From NCBI GenBank assembly GCA_934561055.1, contig CAKTFN010000010.1, forward strand, positions 4,391 through 68,390: a stretch of DNA of 64,000 nt. The letters are read 5' to 3'. Below the pieces are notes generated by a model, which saw nothing but the letters and a program-made list of their open reading frames with translations, did no database searches and had not been told where the DNA came from. This document shows positions 57,417-64,000 of this stretch, piece after piece; the stretch's first letter is position 1, and each line of letters opens with the position of its first letter. A program made the position numbers and the translations under genes. The stretch is from an uncultured Eubacteriales bacterium (GTDB lineage: Bacteria; Bacillota; Clostridia; Oscillospirales; Acutalibacteraceae).

Positions 57417-60400
57417 TTAATAGTGAAGTGCTCCGCAATCGCAGGTTTTTGCAATTCCGAACATCTTCCAGAAGAATCTCTGAATTGCATAAAAGAACTT
57501 CATTAAGAAGAATGTTTTGTGACAAATGCAGTTGCAGACAACTTTAACCTCTGCGCCGCAAACATCGCAAACTCCGTTTTTGTCGCTGTCCTTATGGCCT
57601 GTTGCGGGAACGGTTTCCTGAGCAACAAGAACTTCGTCGCAAACCGAACAATGCTTTCCTTCGGTGAGACCGGATTCGGTGCAGGTTGCGGGAACCGCCG
57701 CGTCTTTGACAACGGTGTGTGCCTTCTTTTCAAGAACAACGGATTCAACGGCATTCTTGCAGTTTTCATCGCTGAAATTCTTTGAGCAATCCGCACATGA
57801 CCAATATTCGATTGATCCTTCGGCGGTGCAAGTCGGCTCAACCTTTTCGTGGTGAACCTTGTTCTTATGACCTGTTGCGGGAACAGTTTCCTGAGCAACA
57901 AGAACTTCGTTGCAAACCGAACAGTGCTTTCCTTCGGTGAGACCGGATTCGGTGCAGGTTGCGGGAACCGCTTCGTCAATCACTTCGGTGTGACCGACTT
58001 TTTCCGTTCTGTCGCTTACATATGAATCACCGCAAACCGAGCAGGTATAAGTCGTAAAGCCTTCGGTTGTGCAGGTCGGTGCGGTGACAACGGCAACATA
58101 GCTGTGTCCTCCGGCAGGAATTTCGGCCGTTTCGAGAACGGTGTGGCATACGGTGCATTCGGTGTGCTTCGTTCCGCCTTCGGTGCAGGATGCGTTCTTA
58201 TCCGTTATCCATGCGGAAGGAGTGTGTTCAAGCTTTGAATCTTCATCGGTAATTGTCTTTGTTTCGTCGCAACGGTCACACTTTGCGGTTTTTGTTCCGT
58301 CGGCGGTGCAGGTTGCGTTGTTATCGGAAACATAATTCGTGAAGCTGTGACCGAGAGGAGCAACCTTTGAGTCGGTATAACTATCACCGCAAACCGAACA
58401 GGTATAAGTCGTAAAGCCTTCGGTTGTGCAGGTCGGTGCGGTGACAACGGCAACATAGCTGTGTCCTCCGGCAGGAATTTCGGCCGTTTCGAGAACGGTG
58501 TGGCATACGGTGCATTCGGTGTGCTTCGTTCCGCCTTCGGTGCAGGATGCGTTCTTATCCGTTATCCATGCGGAAGGAGTGTGTTCAAGCTTTGAATCTT
58601 CATCGGTAATTGTCTTTGTTTCGTCGCAACGGTCACACTTTGCGGTTTTTGTTCCGTCGGCGGTGCAGGTTGCGTTGTTATCGGAAACATAATTCGTGAA
58701 GCTGTGACCGAGAGAAGCAACCTTTGAGTCGGTATAACTATCGCCGCAAACCGAACAGGTATGAACGGTGTAACCTTCTTCGGTGCAGGTCGGCAAAACA
58801 ACGTTTTCTTCATAGCTGTGAGCCGATTTATCGGTAGTTTTTCTTTCACGGCTGAGTTCGGTTTTGCAAACAGCGCAGTAAACAACTTCGTCATATGAGC
58901 CTTCGCTCGTGCAGGTTGATTCAGTCTTGTTTTCAATCACTGCCGGGGAAGCCGTGTGGCCCTTTGCGTCAATTTCAAGATTATCCGCTTCAACCGTGCA
59001 GCTTTCATCGGTGAACTTCTTTGAACAATCCGGGCAAAGCCAGTATTCCTTTGTTCCCTTTTCGGTGCAGGTCGGCTCAACTTTTGAAAAATGAACCTTG
59101 TTTTTGTGGTTCGTTGCAGGAATAACCTCCTGAGCGAGAAGAACTGCTTTGCAAACGGAACAATGCTTTCCTTCGGTGAGACCGGTTGAAGTGCAGGTTG
59201 CCGAAACAGCCTTGTCAATAACCTCCGTGTGACCGGTCGGTGCAATTGAAAGATCGTCTGCCTCAATTACGCAGCTTTCATCGCTGAAATTCTTTGAGCA
59301 ATCCGGGCATGACCAATATTCAATCGTTCCTTCATCGGTGCAGGTCGGCTCAACTTTTTCGTGGTGAACTTTGTTCTTATGTCCGATTGCCGGAATAACT
59401 TCCTGAGCGAGAAGAACTTCTCCGCAAACGGAGCAACGCTTTCCTTCGGTGAGACCGGTTGAAGTGCAGGTTGCCGAAACAGCCTTGTCAATAACCTCGG
59501 TGTGACCGGTTGCCGGAACGGTTTCTCCGACATAAGTGCTTTCGCAGCGTGAGCAGGTGAACGTTGTGAATCCTTCGGTCGTGCAGGTCGGTGCGGTAAC
59601 AACGCCCGAGTAATCATGGCCGAGAGGTTCGATTTCTTCTCTTGAAAGTTCTGTTTTGCAAACCGTGCAATTTTTATAGCGGGAGCCTTTTTCGGTGCAG
59701 GTTGCAGTCTTGTCAACAATCCATTCGGATACGGTATGCGGAAGTTTTGAACCGGTGTCGGCAATCGTGTTCTTTTCGTCGCAACGTTCGCACTTTGCGG
59801 TTTTCGTTCCGTCGGCGGTGCAGGTTGCGTTGTTGTCGGAAACATAATTTTTGAAGCTGTGACCGAGAGCGTCGATTTTTGCGCCTTCCTTAATCATTGC
59901 GTTGCAGTCTTTGCAAACAATGTCGCTTTCCTTTCCGGCTTCGGTGCAGGTCGGAGCCTTTGCGTTTCCGGCCGAAACTTCCGTGTGACCCTTCGGCGGG
60001 ATTGCAAGTTCGATTCTATCGCCGCATCTTTTGCATTTCTGCGGCTGAATACCTTCACTTGTGCAGTCGGTATAAATTTTTTCTCCGTCGTCAACGTATT
60101 CGTGGCCGAGAGCGGAATCTGCAATTTCTCTCGTTTTCTTTTCTCCGCAGCCGTTGTCACATTCAGCGGTTTCGGTTGCGTTGTCCGTGCAGGTTGCGTT
60201 GTTGTTTGAAACGTAATTCGTGAAGCTGTGACCCTTCGCCGGAATAACGGTCTGAGCGGTGATTACCGCGTTGCAAACAGAGCAGACAATTCCTTCGGTG
60301 AGACCGGTTTCGGTACACGTTGCGGCAACTGCCGGAAGAATCTTCTGTGTGTGTCCGACGGCGGAAGTTGCTCTTGTTTCGGTAACGTCACATCCCTCAC

Positions 60401-63269
60401 GGCGGCAATGTCTTTCCTCTGTTCCGCCTTCGGTGCAGGTTGCGTTCTTTGTTGCCGTCCAATCGCCGAAATCATGGCCGAGAGCCGAAATTTCATGGCC
60501 GTACTGAGTAACGGTGCCGCAAACGGTACACTTGTAATCGCCGCTGTAACCCTTTTCGGTGCAGGTTGCGGCAACAACGGTTGAAGCGTCAAGTTCGGAA
60601 TTGACGTGACCCGTTGCATCAATTGTTTCGGTTTTCATTACCCTTTTGCAATCGGTGCAGGAAGTAACCTTTGAGCCGGTTGTTGTGCAGCCGGGTTCAA
60701 CGGTTGTAACGGGTGCGCCTGCGTTATGGCTTGCCGTAACTTCGTATCCGCAAACCGAGCAGGTCTTTTTGTGAGACGATTCACCCGCGTCTTTCCAATC
60801 GCCGAAGGTGTGGTTTTCGCGTGCGTTTTCAACTTCTCCGATAACAACCTCGTCAACAACCTTTGAAACATAAGCGGAAGCGTCCCATTTATAGGTCTGA
60901 TGCTGTGAATCGTTTCCGGAAATCTGCTTTACGGAATTCGACGGAGCGAGAGCGGCACAGTCAACGGCCGAATCATAATCATACGATGCAACCTTTACGT
61001 TGCTGCCGTCGATATTTCTGAAAATTACGTCATATTTCTGAATTTCGAGTTGACCTCTGTTGTTCCAGTTATAGACGGCTTGTTTTGCGGCCGAAGCATA
61101 GCCGGAATAATCGTTTTTCGTTGCGTTGACAAAATTATTCGGCTTTGCGGCAACGAGAGCCTTTGCGTAATTGACATATCTGAGAACGGATGTATTCGTA
61201 TATTTTTTCGGGTTGGCCTTGATTTTTGCAAGCTCGGTTTTTGCTTCTTCAATCGCATTTTTATGCTGAGCATAGTTGATGATTGTCACATTGTTCGATG
61301 AGGTTACCGCCCTTGCGTAATAATTTGAGCCGTTACCGAACTGTGCGCCGTAACTCGGTTTGAAAGTTCTGACGTATTCATCGTTACCCATCGTTCCGGT
61401 GAAGCGCATGATATTTGCAATTCCGGTTGTTGAACCGACCTGAATCCAAGGATCGGTTTTTCCGTATGTATAGCAGGCTCTTGCGTTTGCGCTCGATGAA
61501 TTCCATACCCACTGGAAGTCAAGATTTCCGCCGGCACCTACGCATGCACGCCAGTTTTCGGTGAAGTTGAAGCCTTTTCCGTCTCCTTCAATATAGAAAT
61601 TCTGATGGTCGCAACGTACACCCCAAGTGCCGGTTTTTGTCGGGTCGGAATTGACCATAATGCCGAACCTCGGAAGATTTGAGGTGTCTCCGTCATAAAG
61701 GAGGGTAACATTCGGCTGATAATAATAAAGTGCAACGCTGTTTGAACCCGTTCCGCTTGAGCCGAGCTGAATTGTTCCCGTTGTTGCGCTGTGATTTGTT
61801 CCTGAAGAGGCAATTCCGCCCCAATAAAGAACATTATGATAAGTTTCATCGTAATTCGCATCGGTGAGATATGTGCTGTCTCCGGGGAACGAACCGTGAA
61901 TTGTTGTCACGTCGGTGTTGAGGTTCTTGACGGAATTGACGTTTTTGACGTTTTCCTTTGCAATACCGGCCGCTTTTCCCTCGCCGAAATCGGTGTCGTC
62001 ATACTGACAGGTAAGCCGTGCGGTACCGTAATAAACATCGATATCCGTCCAGCCGCCATTGGAACCTGTCAGACCGGCAACCGGCATAATAAACATAAGG
62101 CAAAGCGTTGTATATCCCTTGTTCTTCGCAAATTCAACGAGTGTTTTAACGTCGAAATTGTAGGTGCTTTGCGACTGAGAAAGGGACGAACCGCTGATTA
62201 AAACGCTCGGATCGCTTTCGGTGATTCTGAAATAATTCTTTGCCGTTTCATATGCTGCAGTGCCGTTAGCGGAAAAACTGTTTCCGAGAATATTTCTGAA
62301 ATTCTCGCTGTTTGCACCGCTGACTGAAATTTTTGTCGGGTCAACGGCATAAATTTTTGCGTCGGTTATTTCGGTGTTGCGTCTGAGGTCAACCTTGAGG
62401 TTTGCGCTCTTTACCATTCCGGAAACTGCCGAAATATCAAAATAAAGGAAGCCTGCCGTTGTGTTTCCGGCCTCACCGTCACTTGCAACGGTGAGCTTTG
62501 AGCCGTCATATCTTGTTCCCGAGCCGTTATAAACAACTCCGCTTTTTGACGAAGAAGCGTTGAGCGTTCCGCCGGCTGAAGGATCATATGTGCATGAAAT
62601 TGCGGCGTCGGAATGATTTACCCAGCAGTCGGACCAATCGGGTGAACCGTTGTTCTGCGACTTATGGTCAATGAACATAAGGCAAAGTTCCGTCTGACCG
62701 TTGAGCAAAGCTTTTTCAATCGCGCTCGTTAAAATTACGCTTTTCACCGTTGCCGTTGTCGAAAGGTCGCAAACCTTGAACTCGGCGAGAGGAGTTTCAT
62801 TCAAAACGCCGAGAGTATTCTTAACGTTGTTAGGGTTCGCTTCGGAATTTGCTTGATACGTATTTCCGAACAAAGTTGTGAACTTGCTTGTGTCGGCTCC
62901 GTTGGCCTTGCTCGGAAGATTCCTGTTGCCCGGATCGACCGAGTAAACCTGAACCTTTGATTCAAGGCTCATACTGCTGCTGTTTTTACGCATCTTTACC
63001 GAAAGAATTGCGTTTTCAACAGAGCCGGAGATTCCGGAAATGTCGAACCACATAAAGCCGGCGGACATGTTTCCCGCAAGGCCGTCGTTGCAGACATTGA
63101 TCGCTTCACTGTTGCTTCTTGAGTTTCCGTTTTCAACGACTGCCCACGCCGATTTTTTAACCGTTGCGCTTTCCGCCGCCGCAGGTATTGCCGCAAGAGG
63201 AATTGCGGTAATCACCATCAAAAGCGAAAGTAGCAAAGACAGTCCTTTCTTTCCAAAATGTTTTTTCAT
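57417..63269 (-). CDS. Giant secreted Cys-rich repeat protein with CBM-like N-terminal domains
   Basis: 1950 aa. Signal peptide (about 1-33, LSLLLSLLMVITAIPLAAIPAAA). Two DNRLRE/CBM96-like beta domains follow (AGFMWFDISGISGS and AGFLYFDISAVSGM, about 35-430), then a beta-rich region. From about 810 to 1890 come tandem beta modules of 40-60 residues with repeated CxxC pairs (for example CSVCGDSY, CTVCHTVL). The C-terminus has CNCICHKTFF, a Phe/Lys/Arg helix and CDCGALHY. Ribosome site GGAGG before ATG 63269. Probably a surface adhesin or glycan-binding protein; function inferred. Confidence 0.88.
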   Translation of the reverse strand: MKKHFGKKGLSLLLSLLMVITAIPLAAIPAAAESATVKKSAWAVVENGNSRSNSEAINVCNDGLAGNMSAGFMWFDISGISGSVENAILSVKMRKNSSSMSLESKVQVYSVDPGNRNLPSKANGADTSKFTTLFGNTYQANSEANPNNVKNTLGVLNETPLAEFKVCDLSTTATVKSVILTSAIEKALLNGQTELCLMFIDHKSQNNGSPDWSDCWVNHSDAAISCTYDPSAGGTLNASSSKSGVVYNGSGTRYDGSKLTVASDGEAGNTTAGFLYFDISAVSGMVKSANLKVDLRRNTEITDAKIYAVDPTKISVSGANSENFRNILGNSFSANGTAAYETAKNYFRITESDPSVLISGSSLSQSQSTYNFDVKTLVEFAKNKGYTTLCLMFIMPVAGLTGSNGGWTDIDVYYGTARLTCQYDDTDFGEGKAAGIAKENVKNVNSVKNLNTDVTTIHGSFPGDSTYLTDANYDETYHNVLYWGGIASSGTNHSATTGTIQLGSSGTGSNSVALYYYQPNVTLLYDGDTSNLPRFGIMVNSDPTKTGTWGVRCDHQNFYIEGDGKGFNFTENWRACVGAGGNLDFQWVWNSSSANARACYTYGKTDPWIQVGSTTGIANIMRFTGTMGNDEYVRTFKPSYGAQFGNGSNYYARAVTSSNNVTIINYAQHKNAIEEAKTELAKIKANPKKYTNTSVLRYVNYAKALVAAKPNNFVNATKNDYSGYASAAKQAVYNWNNRGQLEIQKYDVIFRNIDGSNVKVASYDYDSAVDCAALAPSNSVKQISGNDSQHQTYKWDASAYVSKVVDEVVIGEVENARENHTFGDWKDAGESSHKKTCSVCGYEVTASHNAGAPVTTVEPGCTTTGSKVTSCTDCKRVMKTETIDATGHVNSELDASTVVAATCTEKGYSGDYKCTVCGTVTQYGHEISALGHDFGDWTATKNATCTEGGTEERHCRREGCDVTETRATSAVGHTQKILPAVAATCTETGLTEGIVCSVCNAVITAQTVIPAKGHSFTNYVSNNNATCTDNATETAECDNGCGEKKTREIADSALGHEYVDDGEKIYTDCTSEGIQPQKCKRCGDRIELAIPPKGHTEVSAGNAKAPTCTEAGKESDIVCKDCNAMIKEGAKIDALGHSFKNYVSDNNATCTADGTKTAKCERCDEKNTIADTGSKLPHTVSEWIVDKTATCTEKGSRYKNCTVCKTELSREEIEPLGHDYSGVVTAPTCTTEGFTTFTCSRCESTYVGETVPATGHTEVIDKAVSATCTSTGLTEGKRCSVCGEVLLAQEVIPAIGHKNKVHHEKVEPTCTDEGTIEYWSCPDCSKNFSDESCVIEADDLSIAPTGHTEVIDKAVSATCTSTGLTEGKHCSVCKAVLLAQEVIPATNHKNKVHFSKVEPTCTEKGTKEYWLCPDCSKKFTDESCTVEADNLEIDAKGHTASPAVIENKTESTCTSEGSYDEVVYCAVCKTELSRERKTTDKSAHSYEENVVLPTCTEEGYTVHTCSVCGDSYTDSKVASLGHSFTNYVSDNNATCTADGTKTAKCDRCDETKTITDEDSKLEHTPSAWITDKNASCTEGGTKHTECTVCHTVLETAEIPAGGHSYVAVVTAPTCTTEGFTTYTCSVCGDSYTDSKVAPLGHSFTNYVSDNNATCTADGTKTAKCDRCDETKTITDEDSKLEHTPSAWITDKNASCTEGGTKHTECTVCHTVLETAEIPAGGHSYVAVVTAPTCTTEGFTTYTCSVCGDSYVSDRTEKVGHTEVIDEAVPATCTESGLTEGKHCSVCNEVLVAQETVPATGHKNKVHHEKVEPTCTAEGSIEYWSCADCSKNFSDENCKNAVESVVLEKKAHTVVKDAAVPATCTESGLTEGKHCSVCDEVLVAQETVPATGHKDSDKNGVCDVCGAEVKVVCNCICHKTFFLMKFFYAIQRFFWKMFGIAKTCDCGALHY
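58028..58741 (-). repeat. 357-bp tandem duplication within the giant protein
   Basis: Two adjacent copies offset by exactly 357 nt (119 codons). By eye they match base for base from about 58044 to 58360 against 58401 to 58717, with single mismatches beyond. In frame, so it adds one block of modules. Confidence 0.9.
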
Positions 63270-63332
63270 CAATGAAACCTCCGTTCCGGGCTTTTTTACT
63301 TGTTTTTCAAAAGTCCAACAGATAAGCCCATA

Positions 63333-63362
63333 ATTATACATATTTATTCTATCATATATCAA
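63333..63362 (-). promoter_or_regulatory. Promoter of the giant protein gene
   Basis: Minus-strand -35 TTGATA (63357-63362) and -10 TATAAT (63333-63338), 18-nt spacer. Confidence 0.55.
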
Positions 63363-63520
63363 AAATGTTATTCAATCGGTAATACCCACAAACAAAACAA
63401 AGTATTTATGTGTATTTTGGCAAAAAACCACATATATGTCTAAAAAACGGAAACGGTTCGGCATCTTCTCTTTATTATCCTTTTCCATATAAATTCCGCT
63501 TCATAAATTACACTTCGTTT
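63363..63520. other. AT-rich gap, no gene seen
   Basis: Between the giant-protein promoter and the small ORF at 63521. I see no coding frame with a ribosome site and no structured RNA here. Confidence 0.6.
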
Positions 63521-63658
63521 TCACTCCCGTTCGGAAACAAAAATGAATTTTTTTAATTGTTTCACGGTGAAACCGTATTTCTCAAAAATTTTTCGTCTGC
63601 CTAACCTCCGATTTTTTAATTCTGTTGTTTCATTTTCTTGTTGACAGCTTCTTGGCAT
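63521..63658 (-). CDS. 45-aa basic small ORF
   Basis: ATG 63658 has AGGAG 8 nt upstream. The peptide starts MPRSCQQENE and contains RRKIFEKYGFTVKQLKKF, a basic helical stretch. Not recognised. Its ribosome site lies in the right arm of a 12-bp hairpin (63668-63701), so translation may be controlled or the ORF may be chance. Codon style differs from the host. Confidence 0.35.
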   Translation of the reverse strand: MPRSCQQENETTELKNRRLGRRKIFEKYGFTVKQLKKFIFVSERE

Positions 63659-63666
63659 AAAAATTT

Positions 63667-63702
63667 CTCCTATGGCAGTTCCTTTAATTCTGCCATAGGA
63701 GG
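63667..63702 (-). terminator. Hairpin, possible terminator
   Basis: Perfect 12-bp arms CTCCTATGGCAG (63668-63679) and CTGCCATAGGAG (63690-63701), followed on the minus strand by AAATTTTT. It could end the incoming minus-strand gene or hide the ribosome site of the 45-aa ORF. Confidence 0.5.
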
Positions 63703-63891
63703 TTTCTTTTTGCTGTTGTCTTTTTTACGGAATGTTCGTTGACGTTTGCTCCGTTTTTTGAAAGCAACCTTGCAATTTTTGTGCCGTCCTGTGCAGGCGG
63801 ACGAAGCCTTAGAAATGTTATTTTTCACGGCTTCCAAATCATCACGGATTGCCTCAAATATTTCAATATGGCTTGGTTTTGATGCTTTCAC
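63670..63891 (-). CDS. Small ORF, uncertain, possibly mobile-element related
   Basis: From GTG 63891 it encodes about 73 aa: KASKPSHIEIFEAIRDDLEA, then a Lys/Arg-rich tail (FKKRSKRQRTFRKKD) ending within the hairpin at 63670-63672. Weak ribosome site. It follows the partial edge gene by 5 nt, as in an operon. No family recognised; confidence is low. Confidence 0.3.
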   Translation of the reverse strand: MKASKPSHIEIFEAIRDDLEAVKNNISKASSACTGRHKNCKVAFKKRSKRQRTFRKKDNSKKKPPMAELKELP

Positions 63892-63895
63892 AGCC

Positions 63896-64000
63896 TTATG
63901 CCCATGGATCGGCCGCTTTAGGGGTACGCACACCTGTAAGCAGGTACTGCTCCCATAAGAACCATTTTCCGTCGCTTCCGCGTTGACGAAGTTTTATCGG
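63896..64000 (-). CDS. C-terminal fragment of an unidentified, probably foreign protein
   Basis: Partial: enters from the right edge and stops at 63896-63898. The last residues include LRQRGSDGKWFLWEQYLL and end in KAADPWA. Codons (CTG, TTG, TGG-rich) are unlike the host genes. Short proteins of conjugative elements in Firmicutes come to mind, but I cannot name a family. Confidence 0.4.
   Translation of the reverse strand, partial: PIKLRQRGSDGKWFLWEQYLLTGVRTPKAADPWA

Noticed and set aside
57985..60900. Regular repeats that could look like a CRISPR array
   Set aside because: They are in-frame coding repeats with CxxC modules inside one 1950-aa ORF; unit lengths are those of protein modules and there are no unique 30-40 nt spacers.

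Overview
The window looks like chromosomal DNA of an anaerobic, gut-type Clostridia (Firmicutes), probably near Ruminococcaceae/Oscillospirales. The signs are strong AGGAGG-type ribosome sites with several TTG and GTG starts, T-box, FMN and SAM-clan leaders, sporulation-associated families (SPOCS/LysM, a BofA-like protein), a BlaI/BlaR-type pair, GPH sugar transporters, Cys-rich repeat surface proteins and a sulfoquinovose-type operon. There are no rRNA or tRNA genes and no CRISPR array. The assignment rests on gene content read by eye; no search was run. Most genes share a codon style rich in CTT, CTC, GGA and GAA. The exceptions are the LRR region near 25-26 kb, the small XRE loci at 20-21 and 34 kb, and the right edge.

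1-12 kb: a partial peptidase T, ribulose-phosphate epimerase, a MecA-like adaptor, a membrane-anchored DUF4015-like protein, RfbA, an ABC exporter pair, a GPH transporter, a secreted subtilase and an FMN-riboswitch-controlled RibU. 12-19 kb: mannose-6-phosphate isomerase and an envelope/sporulation group (BofA-like, Amidase_3 protein, GHL10 lipoprotein, zinc-ribbon/DUF1294 pair, SPOCS-LysM). 20-27 kb: an XRE regulator divergent from a DUF4234 membrane protein over one shared operator, the DUF711/ACT pair, ComM/YifB preceded by a possible 16-codon leader ORF, and a BspA-like LRR protein.

27.5-30.8 kb is a tryptophan ABC transporter operon (TrpXYZ type) behind a T-box. The predicted specifier is UGG and the antiterminator bulge is UGGC, both fitting tRNA-Trp. 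Between T-box and trpX is an unannotated 35-codon leader ORF with a strong ribosome site, one Trp codon and a stop that overlaps the trpX start. 30.9-33.7 kb is a BlaR1-like M56 protease with its BlaI repressor and two dyad operators. At 34.2-34.9 kb a 66-aa XRE repressor faces a 34-aa one-pass basic peptide. Between them are three copies of a 17-bp palindrome, one of which exactly fills the -35/-10 spacer of a consensus promoter reading toward the peptide. This is the best candidate for an undescribed small system.

35-43 kb: a strongly promoted class III aminotransferase with a tandem class II aldolase whose second domain has lost its metal ligands, then TypA, a VanY-like carboxypeptidase, asparagine synthetase A, and a 92-aa orphan protein behind its own promoter and a SAM-clan riboswitch. 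43.5-52.6 kb is an eight-gene operon (GH31 sulfoquinovosidase-like, GPH transporter, transaldolase, SLA-reductase-like dehydrogenase, DUF4867 cupin, FucI-like isomerase, TauE/SafE exporter, ROK regulator). It matches the sulfo-transaldolase route for sulfoquinovose in gut Firmicutes: glycoside cleavage, uptake, isomerisation to sulfofructose, transaldol cleavage to sulfolactaldehyde, reduction to DHPS and export. A perfect 10-bp inverted repeat sits at its promoter.

52.6-64 kb: an MBL hydrolase, a repeat protein with a CFI-box C-terminus, alkaline phosphatase, a DUF134-NifX fusion, a CPSC thioredoxin, a decayed PPOX-like pseudogene, a giant (1950 aa) Cys-repeat secreted protein with a recent 357-bp internal duplication, and at the edge the start of an apparently foreign segment.
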